A stretch of DNA of 39,414 bases. Origin: Actinomycetota bacterium. Lineage in GTDB: Bacteria > Actinomycetota > Acidimicrobiia > Acidimicrobiales > Microtrichaceae. The stretch spans positions 1 through 39,414 of the forward strand of contig VGBZ01000022.1 of assembly GCA_016870275.1 (NCBI GenBank). The letters run 5' to 3'. The notes below the pieces were generated by a model, which was given only the letters and a program-made list of their open reading frames with translations, was not told where the DNA came from and did no database searches. Of this stretch, positions 25,295-33,394 are shown piece by piece; positions within the stretch are counted from its first letter, which is position 1, and every line of letters starts with the position of its first letter. A program made the position numbers and the translations under genes.

Positions 25295-25645
25295 GTGCCC
25301 GACACCGTTCTGTTGATCGCCCACGGAAGCCGGAACCCCGCAGCCCAGACCGACCACGAACGCCTCTGCGGATCGGTCGGAGCCGCTGCCGGGATCACGG
25401 TGCGCCCCGCCTACCTCGAGTTGGCCGAGCCGAGCATCACCGATGCCATCGACTCCGCCGTGGCAGACGGAGCCGCACAGGTTCGGCTGGTGCCGTTGTT
25501 CCTCCACACCGGGAACCATGTCGCTCGTGACATCCCTGAGATCGTCGAAGCCGCCCGGAGGGCCCATCCGGAGGTCGTGATCATCCTCGACGAGCACGTG
25601 GGGGCCGATCCGGCGCTGGTCGATCTGATCGCTGCGCGGATCTGA
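25295..25645 (+). CDS. cbiX: Sirohydrochlorin chelatase, short CbiX type
   Basis: The protein has 116 residues, the single-domain CbiX-S length, which works as a homodimer. LLIAHGSRNP holds the metal-binding His near the N terminus, and LVPLFLHTGNHVARDIP the second His pair. The enzyme inserts cobalt (toward B12) or iron (toward siroheme) into sirohydrochlorin. No other B12 or siroheme gene is adjacent, so the direction is unknown. The gene is leaderless by position and divergent from the methyltransferase gene. Confidence 0.85.
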   Translation: MPDTVLLIAHGSRNPAAQTDHERLCGSVGAAAGITVRPAYLELAEPSITDAIDSAVADGAAQVRLVPLFLHTGNHVARDIPEIVEAARRAHPEVVIILDEHVGADPALVDLIAARI

Positions 25646-25698
25646 GCGCCTGCAGCGGCGACACGAGGCGGTGAGGCGGACAGGCGACGCCTGACGGT

Positions 25699-25704
25699 TA
25701 CCGT
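25699..25704 (+). promoter_or_regulatory. -10-like hexamer of the DUF4230/ABC operon, with upstream inverted repeat
   Basis: TACCGT lies 6 nt before GTG 25711. Just upstream, 25681-25693 is an inverted repeat CAGGCG-A-CGCCTG, placed where a repressor could cover the promoter spacer. That role is inferred. Confidence 0.42.
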
Positions 25705-25710
25705 GGTCCC

Positions 25711-26376
25711 GTGGGCCGGTTGAGCAATCCGAAGCAGCGTGTGGCGCTCGCCCCTGTCGCCACCGTCTCGCTCGTGATCATTGCGCTCGGGCTCGTGGGG
25801 CTGGTCGTCGTGGGAGCCCTCAACTGGTTCGACCCGTTCGGGTCGACCAGCGTGGACCGCTCCGGGCCGTCGGTGCTCGAACGAATCCGACAGCTGGAGG
25901 AGTTCACTGCCGCAGAGGCCACCTTCACCCAGGACGTCGACCTGACCGAGGATGCCAACCTGCTACCCGACTTCATCCAGGGTGAGCGGGTCACCGCAAT
26001 CGTGACCGGGACGGTTCGGGCCACGGTTGACTTCGGCCAGCTCACCGACGACGCCGTTCAGGTCTCCGACGACCGCACGACCATCCGCCTGCGCCTTCCC
26101 GAACCGACACTCAGCGATCCCGAGATCGACGAGGGATCCGCCCGAGTGGTGTCACGAGATCGGGGCATCCTCGACCGGATCGAGGACGCATTCGTCTCCA
26201 ACCCGGTCGACGACGGTCCGGTCTACCAGGCAGCCGAGCAGAAACTCGCCGACGCCGCTGCCAACACCGACGTGCTCGACCAGGCCAAGGTCAACACCGA
26301 GCGCTGGCTCAGCACGTTCCTGCAGGCCGCCGGGTTCTCCACGGTGGAGATCGACTGGGCCGAGTCCCCGTCGTGA
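25711..26376 (+). CDS. DUF4230 family membrane-anchored protein
   Basis: The protein has 221 residues. One N-terminal transmembrane helix (about 15-39) follows a short basic tail, placing the rest outside the membrane. The extracytoplasmic domain (FTQDVDLTEDANLLPDFIQG, ERVTAIVTGTVRATVDFGQL, IRLRLPEPTLSDPEID) fits DUF4230, a family of unknown function. Its stop overlaps the start of an ABC ATPase gene as GTGA, and an FtsX-like permease follows. It may be an accessory subunit of that ABC system, an inference from context. Confidence 0.8.
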   Translation: MGRLSNPKQRVALAPVATVSLVIIALGLVGLVVVGALNWFDPFGSTSVDRSGPSVLERIRQLEEFTAAEATFTQDVDLTEDANLLPDFIQGERVTAIVTGTVRATVDFGQLTDDAVQVSDDRTTIRLRLPEPTLSDPEIDEGSARVVSRDRGILDRIEDAFVSNPVDDGPVYQAAEQKLADAAANTDVLDQAKVNTERWLSTFLQAAGFSTVEIDWAESPS

Positions 26377-27119
26377 GTGCCGACGGCAGCGCCGTCGCGT
26401 GGGCGGCACAGGTTCTCGGGGCCACCAAGATCTACGGCAGCGGCGAGGCTGCGGTGCGGGCACTCGACGGAGTGACCGTCGGGTTCGAACGAGGCCGGTT
26501 CACCGCCATCATGGGTCCGTCCGGTTCCGGCAAGTCGACGCTCGTCCAGTGCGCAGCCTGCCTCGATCGTCTCACCGCCGGACAGGTGATCATCGGTGAT
26601 GTCGACGCCACCGGACTCGACGAGAAACGCCTGACCCGGCTCCGTCGCGACCGGATCGGATTCATCTTCCAGCAGTTCAACCTGCTCCCGACGCTCACGG
26701 CCCGTGAGAACATCGCGTTTCCGTCCGACCTTGCAGGACGCCGGCCGGACCAGGCGTGGTTCGATCACGTCGTCGACGCCGTCGGGCTGCGCGACCGCCT
26801 CGACCACCGACCGAGCGAACTCTCCGGTGGTCAACAACAACGTGTCGCCGTGGCGCGGGCGCTGGTCGAGCGACCCGACGTGATCGTCGCCGACGAACCG
26901 ACCGGCAACCTCGACTCGGTCTCCTCCAACGAGATCCTCGACTTCCTCTCACGCGCCACCACGGAGTTCGGTCAGTCGGTCGTGATGGTCACCCACGACC
27001 CGGTGGCGGCCGCTCGCGCCGACCGCGTCGTGTTCCTCGCCGACGGCCGGATCGTCGACGACGTCGTCGCTCCGACACGGGAACAGCTCCTCGCCCGCAT
27101 GGGCACGCTGGCACGCTGA
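26373..27119 (+). CDS. ABC transporter ATP-binding protein (MacB/LolD type)
   Basis: The protein has 248 residues. Walker A GPSGSGKST is at about 48-56, the Q-loop in FIFQQFNLLPTLTARENI, the signature LSGGQQQRVAVARAL near 142, Walker B VIVADEPTGNLD, and the switch His in MVTHDP. The LTARENI/PTGNLD pattern is typical of type VII ABC systems that pair with FtsX-fold permeases for mechanotransmission or export. The gene is coupled to DUF4230 upstream. The permease starts 2 nt after its stop. Confidence 0.93.
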   Translation: MSADGSAVAWAAQVLGATKIYGSGEAAVRALDGVTVGFERGRFTAIMGPSGSGKSTLVQCAACLDRLTAGQVIIGDVDATGLDEKRLTRLRRDRIGFIFQQFNLLPTLTARENIAFPSDLAGRRPDQAWFDHVVDAVGLRDRLDHRPSELSGGQQQRVAVARALVERPDVIVADEPTGNLDSVSSNEILDFLSRATTEFGQSVVMVTHDPVAAARADRVVFLADGRIVDDVVAPTREQLLARMGTLAR

Positions 27120-27121
27120 CC

Positions 27122-29686
27122 GTGCTCCACTTCACCCTCCGGAACCTCCGCGCCTACGCACCCCGGTTCCTCGCCACGGCGCTGGCAGTGATCGTGGGGA
27201 TCGGGTTCATGGCCGCCGGCCTGATGTTGACCGGCGCCATGAAGTCGGCGCTGCTCGGCTCGGTCGACCGGCAGTACGCAGCGGTGGACGCCGCAGTGTT
27301 GTCCTTCATCGAGTTCGAGGGTCTGAGCCCCGGGGTCGCACCGGAGGCGCTCGAGATCATCGAGCGCACCCCGGGCGTGGCGGCCGCTGCCGGCGAGCTG
27401 ACCGCACCCGTCCGTGTCCTCGGCGACGACGGAGAGAGCCGCACCTCGCGAACCGTCGGACGGGCGTGGATCGAGGACCCGGGCCTGAGTCCCCTCGAGA
27501 TCATCGACGGCACCGCCCCGGGGGACGGCGTCGTACTCGACCGGCGAACCGCAGCGGACCTCGGCGTGGAGATCGGCGAGTCCCTCACGCTCGCAACCCC
27601 CATTGGTCGGGTGACCCGACCCCTGGTCGGACTCAGCGAGTTCGACGGCGCCGACTCCATCGACGACGGAGGAACCGTGTCGTTCGCTCCAGCGGACGCA
27701 CTCGCCGTGCTCGCCACCGAGGCACGCGGCTGGGACGCTGTTCTCGTCCGCGGCGAGCCGGACTCCCCTGATCTCCTCTCGCGGCTCGCCGGCGAGCTCG
27801 ACTCGGCCTACCGAGTGATCACCGGGGAGACGCTCCGGGACGAACGGCAGGCGGTCACCGCCGGAGTCGTCGACGTCCTGCGACCGGTGCTCAACGGGTT
27901 CGCCTGGGTGGCGTTGTTCGTGGCCGGCTTCGTGATCGCCAATACGTTTGCGATCGTCGTGGCCCAGCGCCGACGTGAACTGGCGCTGGTCCGAGCCATC
28001 GGGGGTACCCCGGGCCAGGTGCAACGAGCACTCCTCGCAGAGGGGCTCGCTGTCGGAGTGGTGGCGAGCGCCCTCGGGATCGTCACCGGGGCGTTGGTCT
28101 CGACCGGCGTCGTGGTGGCTGTCGACCGTCTCGGCTACCGGCTTCCCGGAGCGGGACTCTCGGTCACGCCTCTGCTCGTGATCGGCTGCCTCCTCGCCGG
28201 CACGATCGTCACGACGCTCGCCGTCCTGGCGCCCGCCATCCGGGCGGGTCGCACGAGGCCGGTCGAGGCGATGCGGGAAGGGGCCGTCGACCGGTCCGGA
28301 ACCTCGAGTGTCCGAGCGGTCATCGGCGGGATCCTGCTCGGCCTGGGCATCATGGTGCTCCTCGGAGTGCAGGTGCTCGACTGGCCGGTCTGGATGCTCG
28401 GGCCCGGGGCCCTGAGCCTGTTCGGTGGAGTGGTCGTCGGCGGGCCGCTGCTCGCACGGGGCTTCGCCCGTCTGATGCAGCCGGTGGCGCAGCGAGCGGG
28501 CCTCACCGCACGACTCGCAGTCGACAACACCGTGCGCAATCCACGTCGGACCGCCACCACCGCCAATGCCCTCGTGATCGGACTGTTCCTGGTCACCGTC
28601 GTGACCACCTCGGGCGAGGCCTTCAAGACGTGGGCCACCGACCAACTCGACGCCTTGTCTGCGTCGGACTTCATCGTGGCGAGTTCGGGCGCACCCATCG
28701 CCGACGACGTGACCTCTGCGATCGACGAGGTGCCCGGTGTCCGACGGACCGCACCGGTGCGGACGACGCTGGTCGTCGGCAACACAGCCGGCGAGGTCCC
28801 CGTGTCCGGGGCCGACGTGGAGGCGCTCCGAGAGACGACCGGTCTCGAGGTCGTGGCCGGATCCCTCGACGATGTGATCGCCGGGAGCGCAGCCGCCGTG
28901 GTCGACTTCTCGACGCTCACGCTCGGCGGAATCGGTGATTCCGAGGGATCTGCGAACAGTGGTGATCCCGGCGCAGGTTCGCCTTTCGGGGAGGGAGCCG
29001 GCGTCGGCGACAACGTGGAGCTCGTCCTCCCTGACGGAACGGTCCGCACGCTGCCCGTCGCCGCCACACTTCGGGCCCGCATCGACTCGCTCACTCTGGG
29101 GGTTCTCGTGTCGACCGCCACCCTCGAGGACCTCGTCGGGCCCCAGCCGGTCAACTTGGTCTACGTCCGTACCGACGCCGACGCCGCCGATTCGGTCGGG
29201 GTGGAACTCGATCGCATCGTGCGCGACTTCACCGGCATCGAGGTGGTCCCGGGGAACGTCTTCGGACAGATCGTGGGTCAGGTCCTCGACTTCCTGATCG
29301 CTGCGGTCAACGCCCTGCTCGGTGTCAGCATCATCGTCGCTCTGGTCGGGATCGTGAACACGACGACATTGTCGATCCACGAACGGCGATCCGAGCTCGG
29401 GGTCGTGCGGGCGCTCGGCACGACGCGCGGTCAGGTCGGACGGATGGTGGTCGGTGAGTCGGTCCTCGTGGCGGTGCTCGGCACGGCGCTCGGAGTGGGA
29501 TGCGGCGTGTTCGTCGGGTGGGTCCTGATCGGCACCCTCGGCGACGGGGCGGTTCCGTTCACGCTCAATGCAGTCCGCGTCGGGTCCATCATCGCCGCCG
29601 GCGTCCTCGTGGGGGTGATCGCCTCGATCTTCCCGGCACGCCGAGCGGTCCGCATCGACGTCCTCGACGCGATCCGGGCCGTCTGA
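27122..29686 (+). CDS. FtsX-like ABC permease with two FtsX domains
   Basis: The protein has 854 residues from GTG 27122. An N-terminal transmembrane helix (about 15-38) is followed by a large extracytoplasmic domain (about 45-245) and a first FtsX block (FVIVAQRRRELALVRAIGGT region, about 255-400). Central helices follow, then a second extracytoplasmic domain (about 510-715) and a second FtsX block (SIHERRSELGVVRALGTT, about 725-850). This duplicated MacB-like layout moves lipids, peptides or lipoproteins, or transmits ATP energy across the membrane. Substrate unknown. Confidence 0.9.
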   Translation: MLHFTLRNLRAYAPRFLATALAVIVGIGFMAAGLMLTGAMKSALLGSVDRQYAAVDAAVLSFIEFEGLSPGVAPEALEIIERTPGVAAAAGELTAPVRVLGDDGESRTSRTVGRAWIEDPGLSPLEIIDGTAPGDGVVLDRRTAADLGVEIGESLTLATPIGRVTRPLVGLSEFDGADSIDDGGTVSFAPADALAVLATEARGWDAVLVRGEPDSPDLLSRLAGELDSAYRVITGETLRDERQAVTAGVVDVLRPVLNGFAWVALFVAGFVIANTFAIVVAQRRRELALVRAIGGTPGQVQRALLAEGLAVGVVASALGIVTGALVSTGVVVAVDRLGYRLPGAGLSVTPLLVIGCLLAGTIVTTLAVLAPAIRAGRTRPVEAMREGAVDRSGTSSVRAVIGGILLGLGIMVLLGVQVLDWPVWMLGPGALSLFGGVVVGGPLLARGFARLMQPVAQRAGLTARLAVDNTVRNPRRTATTANALVIGLFLVTVVTTSGEAFKTWATDQLDALSASDFIVASSGAPIADDVTSAIDEVPGVRRTAPVRTTLVVGNTAGEVPVSGADVEALRETTGLEVVAGSLDDVIAGSAAAVVDFSTLTLGGIGDSEGSANSGDPGAGSPFGEGAGVGDNVELVLPDGTVRTLPVAATLRARIDSLTLGVLVSTATLEDLVGPQPVNLVYVRTDADAADSVGVELDRIVRDFTGIEVVPGNVFGQIVGQVLDFLIAAVNALLGVSIIVALVGIVNTTTLSIHERRSELGVVRALGTTRGQVGRMVVGESVLVAVLGTALGVGCGVFVGWVLIGTLGDGAVPFTLNAVRVGSIIAAGVLVGVIASIFPARRAVRIDVLDAIRAV

Positions 29687-29700
29687 GCTGTTTTCCTTAC

Positions 29701-29712
29701 ACCCCTAGGGGT
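29701..29712. promoter_or_regulatory. Palindromic CsoR/CstR-like operator of the sulfur operon
   Basis: ACCCCTAGGGGT is a perfect 12-bp palindrome 14 nt after the FtsX-like gene and 38 nt before the preferred TSUP start. The C-tract/TA/G-tract form matches the type of site bound by CsoR-family repressors, including the persulfide sensor CstR, whose known targets encode TauE-like and persulfide-dioxygenase/rhodanese proteins as here. No such repressor gene is in the window. Confidence 0.6.
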
Positions 29713-29750
29713 ACGTGACGGAACTGGTGTGCTCGGCCAAGGATGGTCGG

Positions 29751-30383
29751 GTGATCCTGGTCATCGCCTCGTTGCTGGCGCTCCTGATCGGCCTGTCGCT
29801 CGGCGCCGTCGGCGGAGGCGGGAGCATCCTGGCGGTGCCCGTCCTCGTCAGCGTGCTCGGTTTGTCCGTCGAGGAGGCGACGGCCTCATCGCTGGTCGTG
29901 GTCGGCGTGGCGTCGCTCGTCGGCGTGCTGAGCCACGCCCGGGCAGGGCGGGTCGCCGTGTCGGTCGGACTCGGGTTCGCTGCAGTCGGTGTCGCGGGCT
30001 CCTATCTAGGCACCCGTCTGAACGAACGGATCGACGGCGACGTCCTGCTGCTGGGCTTCGCCGTCCTCATGGGCGTCGTGGGCACCCGCATGCTCCAGGG
30101 TCTGCGCCGCGCCGACTCGCTCCCGGTCGATGACGTCCCGCTCGGACGGCTGCGACCGGACCCCGTGGCCGGTGAGCGCTCAGCCGCCCTGCCGCGCTGC
30201 TCCGACGGTGCTCGCCTGCACCGCTACGTCAGCACCGTCACCGAGGCAGATCCGGTTCAGACGGCCCGAGGTCTGAGTGGTCACCCGTTCGGGTGGTGTT
30301 GCTCGCCGCCAAGGGAACTGTGGTCGGTTTACTCACTGGCCTGTTCGGCGTCGGAGGCGGGTTCGTCATCGTCTCGGCGCTGA
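29751..30383 (+). pseudogene. TSUP (TauE/SafE) permease, N-terminal fragment ending after a frameshift
   Basis: This is the first half of a TSUP anion exporter/importer (sulfite, sulfonate or thiosulfate). LLIGLSLGAVGGGGSILAVP is the conserved first repeat, followed by VEEATASSLVVVGVASLVGV and further helices. Start GTG 29751 has AAGGA 7 nt upstream. GTG 29715 is possible. Near 30290 the frame should pass into the second repeat, but the sequence TTCGGGTGG sends it into 30 unrelated residues and a stop at 30383. The continuation lies one frame back at 30293. Loss of one G in a GGG run explains this. A sequencing error is equally possible. Confidence 0.75.
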
Positions 30384-30664
30384 TCCTCGTGCTCGGCTTC
30401 CCCATCTCGATCGCCGCTGCCACCTCGCTGCTCGTGATCGCCATCAAAGCCGCAGTGGCGCTGATGTTCCGCAGCGGCTCGATCGCCGTCGACTGGGGCA
30501 TCGTCACCCCGTTCACAGCCGCAGCGATCGTCGGCGTCCTGGGCGGTCGTCGAATCGCCGACCGGGTACCGGCCCGCCAACTGACCGCTGCGCTGGGCGT
30601 CGGAGTCATCGTCGTGGGCCTCTGGACCGGCCTCGACGCTGCACGCAACCTCATCGCCCCATGA
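30293..30664 (+). pseudogene. TSUP permease, C-terminal fragment (other frame)
   Basis: This is the second repeat of the same permease. VVGLLTGLFGVGGGFVIVSALI mirrors the glycine-rich helix of the first half, followed by TSLLVIAIKAAVALMF and three more hydrophobic segments to the end (123 residues). GTG 30293 would be the first possible start in this frame, but with no Shine-Dalgarno sequence and no -10-like element it looks like the tail of a broken gene. Its stop overlaps an ATG (ATGA at 30661), so translation into the next gene was originally coupled. Confidence 0.75.
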
Positions 30665-30693
30665 CCACACAGACCAACCCCGGGAGCACCACC

Positions 30694-31953
30694 ATGATCT
30701 TCGAACAGCACTACCTCGACTGCCTCTCGCAGGCGTCCTACCTGATCGGCGACGAACGAACCGGTCGCGCCGTCGTGGTCGATCCGCGTCGAGACATCGC
30801 CGACTACCTCGCCTCGGCAGAAGAACACGGGCTCAGCATCGAGCTCGTGATCGAGACCCACTTCCACGCCGACTTCCTCTCGGGTCACCTGGAACTGGCC
30901 CGAGCGACCGGCGCCGAGATCGGCGTGGGCGCCGCCGGCCAACCGGAGTTCGCCCACCGCTCGCTGCACGACGGCGAACGCATCGAGCTCGGCGACGTCG
31001 GCCGACCGGACCTGCTGGCATCGGTGGGTGTCACCGCCGATGAGCTCGGCCGGTCGCTCTACCACTCGCTGCGCAATCAGTTCCTGACCCTGCCCGATGA
31101 CACGAAGGTGTTCCCCGCCCACGGTGCCGGCTCGGCGTGCGGCAAGCAGCTCTCGACCGAGACCGTCTCCACGATCGGCGAACAGCGGGCCACGAACTAC
31201 GCACTCGCAGCGATGCTGGTGGCGGAGTTCCTGAGCGTCGTCACCGAGGGTCAGCCCGCTGCACCCGGCTACTTCAGCTACGACGCCCAGCTCAACAAGT
31301 CCGAACGTCTGGTCTTCGACGAGGCCGCACCGGCAGCACCCCTGAGGCTCGATGAGGTGCTGGCCCACCAGGCCAGGGGTGCTGTGGTGATCGACACCCG
31401 CGACGCCGCCACCTTCGCCGCCGGCCACCTGTCCGGTTCGATCAACGTGGCGCTCGACGGACGGTTCGCCGAGTTCGCCGGATCGGTTGCGCAACCCAGT
31501 GACACGCTCGTGGTCGTGACCGAACCGGGCGACGAACGAGAGGCCCGCGTGCGACTGGCCCGGATCGGCTTCGACCGTCTGGCCGGGTTCCTCGCCGAGC
31601 CGTATCGACAGCTCGTCGAACACCCCGAACTGATGCGACAGGCCTCTCGTCTCACCGCTGAGGAGTTCGTCCGCAGGTGCAACAGCGTGCCCGGTCTCCG
31701 GGTGATCGACGTCCGGACCCACGGGGAACACTCGCTCGGCAGCGTCCCGGGCGCAGACGTCGTCCCGGTCGCCGAGCTTCGTGACGAGGTGGCGCACCTC
31801 TCAACAGACCTCGACGCACCGGTCGTCGTGTTCTGCGCTGGCGGCTACCGCTCGTCGCTGGCGGCGAGCCTGCTCCGTGCACACGGGTTCACCGACGTCT
31901 CCGACGTGCTCGGCGGCTACGGCGCATGTGAGCCCCTCCTGACCGCCGACTGA
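30694..31953 (+). CDS. Persulfide dioxygenase-rhodanese fusion (CstB/BLH-like) with internal deletion
   Basis: The protein has 419 residues. Family members pair an ETHE1-type metallo-beta-lactamase domain (oxidises persulfides to sulfite) with two rhodanese domains. Seen: THFHADFLSGH (His56, His58, Asp60), PAHGAGSACG (140-149), a Cys-less first rhodanese (about 215-305), and a second with active loop CAGGYRS (Cys381). At residues 98-105 the text jumps from IELGDV straight to GRPDLL. The TPGHT...GDTLF segment that normally lies between, with the His and Asp iron ligands, is absent. ATG 30694 has GGGAG at 7 nt and matches the usual MIF start. ATG 30661 overlaps the TSUP stop. Confidence 0.87.
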   Translation: MIFEQHYLDCLSQASYLIGDERTGRAVVVDPRRDIADYLASAEEHGLSIELVIETHFHADFLSGHLELARATGAEIGVGAAGQPEFAHRSLHDGERIELGDVGRPDLLASVGVTADELGRSLYHSLRNQFLTLPDDTKVFPAHGAGSACGKQLSTETVSTIGEQRATNYALAAMLVAEFLSVVTEGQPAAPGYFSYDAQLNKSERLVFDEAAPAAPLRLDEVLAHQARGAVVIDTRDAATFAAGHLSGSINVALDGRFAEFAGSVAQPSDTLVVVTEPGDEREARVRLARIGFDRLAGFLAEPYRQLVEHPELMRQASRLTAEEFVRRCNSVPGLRVIDVRTHGEHSLGSVPGADVVPVAELRDEVAHLSTDLDAPVVVFCAGGYRSSLAASLLRAHGFTDVSDVLGGYGACEPLLTAD

Positions 31954-31969
31954 GTAGCGACGCAGGCGG

Positions 31970-32006
31970 TCACGTGGCGGAGATGCGTGTGGCCCGCCTC
32001 ACGTGA
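31970..32006. terminator. Possible bidirectional terminator hairpin between convergent genes
   Basis: TCACGTGGCGG pairs with CCGCCTCACGTGA, leaving a 13-nt loop and a 2-nt bulge. It lies between the converging sulfur operon and hexuronate operon and reaches the end of the GH4 coding region. There is no U-tract, so termination is uncertain. Confidence 0.3.
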
Positions 32007-33366
32007 ACTGAGGCAACCACTCCGACGTGGCGTCGAGCATCTCGTCGGTCATGCGAGCGACGGCGTCGTAGTCGATCCGGCCGGCGAGTGGATCGAGGAG
32101 CATCGCATCGAGCACGAGTGACCTGTCGCCGTTCACCGCAGCGCTGACGACGAGCTCCTGGGATGCGCTGACCCGTCGAACCTGCTCGGCGAGCACCGGC
32201 GGCAACGCAGCCACATCACGGCCTCGTACGCCGTCGCTGTCGACGGTCACGATGCTCTCCACCACGACGTCCGCCGGCAGATCGCTCACCTGGGTCGCAT
32301 TGGCGATGTTCAGAGGGAGGTGACGGACCTCGCCACCGATCAGGGAGTCGATGATCGCAGCCACGAGCTCGCCGCTCGGCTCCGTGGGGAGTTCCTCGGC
32401 GGACCGCAGCCGGTCGAACTCCCCGAGGTAGTGCGAGAGCCACTGCCGACGGTCATCCATGGATGTCAGATGGACACCCCAGCGGCCGCCCCACTCGGAC
32501 TCCTCGGTGAGGAAACCGGCGAAGAACTCGACGAGGTGACGGTCACCGGCAGCCGGCAGCACACCGAACCGCTTGAACATCTCAGCCTTGACGAGATTCG
32601 AATCGAGCAGCGAACCGACGGTGAAGAGTCCACCGAGACTGACCGCCTCGTGACCGGCGGTGGCGGGGATCACGAGCGGCTGCTCGAGCGCTTCTGGATC
32701 GTCGAGCAGCGCGCGCAGACGCTCGAGGCCGTCCTCGCCGTCGACGTCGAGTTGGGTGATGAACGGCAGGTGGTTCACCCCGGCAACGACGGGCCGCAAC
32801 GCAGCAGCCTCCCGCCCGAGGAGCATGGACAACGTGTGGAGGGTGATCGTCACTTCGTGACACAGTCCGATCGCCCGGATCGACGTCTCCTTGAGCACCG
32901 CACGCGTGAGGGTCGTCATGGGATTGGTGAGGTTCAACAACCACGCATCGCCACACCAGCTCTCCATGTCCCGGGCAATGCCGAGCATCACCGGGATGTT
33001 GCGGAGGCCCCGAACGATCCCGCCCGGACCGACCGAGTCGCCGACGGACTGACGGATCCCGAAGCGCTCGGGCACAGCGATGTCGTGGTGCATCGAGTCG
33101 AGGGCGCCCGTGGAGATGCACACGACCACGAAGTCCGCACCGTCGAGCGCCTCACCCTGGTCCGTCGTCCCTGTTGCGGAGAAACCGATTCCCCGCACCG
33201 CAGCGATGTGGTGGACGAACTCGACCATGTCCGGGATCGGCCGGGGATCGATGTCCTGAATGACGATGTGGGCTCCGGCGAGGCTCGGAGTATCGGCGAT
33301 GTCGAGCAGGAGCTTCGGGATCCACTGGTAGGACCCGCCCCCGATGAAGGTGATCTGCGGGCTCAT
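31999..33366 (-). CDS. Glycoside hydrolase family 4, probable alpha-galacturonidase
   Basis: The protein has 455 residues. GH4 enzymes use NAD+ and a divalent metal in a redox-elimination mechanism. Visible are the Rossmann start ITFIGGGSYQWIPKLL, the substrate loop NLTNPM (Asn148), CHEV (Cys169-Val172, metal ligands) and GVNHLPF (Asn198, His199). GH4 activity follows the residues after Cys: CHS for alpha-gluco/galactosidases, CNVP for 6-phospho-beta-glucosidases, and CHEV for alpha-galacturonidases such as Bacillus LplD. It would release galacturonate inside the cell, matching the adjacent catabolic genes. It starts 28 nt after the KDG kinase and has TACGCT 8 nt before its ATG. Confidence 0.85.
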   Translation of the reverse strand: MSPQITFIGGGSYQWIPKLLLDIADTPSLAGAHIVIQDIDPRPIPDMVEFVHHIAAVRGIGFSATGTTDQGEALDGADFVVVCISTGALDSMHHDIAVPERFGIRQSVGDSVGPGGIVRGLRNIPVMLGIARDMESWCGDAWLLNLTNPMTTLTRAVLKETSIRAIGLCHEVTITLHTLSMLLGREAAALRPVVAGVNHLPFITQLDVDGEDGLERLRALLDDPEALEQPLVIPATAGHEAVSLGGLFTVGSLLDSNLVKAEMFKRFGVLPAAGDRHLVEFFAGFLTEESEWGGRWGVHLTSMDDRRQWLSHYLGEFDRLRSAEELPTEPSGELVAAIIDSLIGGEVRHLPLNIANATQVSDLPADVVVESIVTVDSDGVRGRDVAALPPVLAEQVRRVSASQELVVSAAVNGDRSLVLDAMLLDPLAGRIDYDAVARMTDEMLDATSEWLPQFT

Positions 33367-33374
33367 GGCGCCGA

Positions 33375-33380
33375 AGCGTA
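33375..33380 (-). promoter_or_regulatory. -10-like hexamer of the GH4 gene
   Basis: TACGCT on the minus strand lies 8 nt before ATG 33366, so GH4 may have its own leaderless transcript besides operon read-through. Confidence 0.42.
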
Positions 33381-33394
33381 ACAATCGCTCGTGT

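Noticed and set aside
25295-25645. CbiX as the cofactor supplier for the B12 photoreceptor system
   Set aside because: It is about 12 kb from that cluster with its own divergent promoter, and iron for siroheme is an equally possible substrate.
26972-29380. A minus-strand open frame of about 800 codons opposite the ABC/FtsX genes
   Set aside because: It is an antisense shadow: low hydrophobicity, His/Asp/Gly-rich, no motif, while the plus strand encodes clear Walker and FtsX motifs.
29701-29712. The palindrome as a copper operator for copA through CsoR
   Set aside because: copA lies 5 kb away on the other strand, and its upstream gap shows no similar site. The adjacent sulfur genes fit better.
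30270-30300. Programmed -1 frameshifting in the TSUP gene
   Set aside because: No X_XXY_YYZ slippery sequence or downstream pseudoknot is apparent. A lost G in a short G run is simpler.
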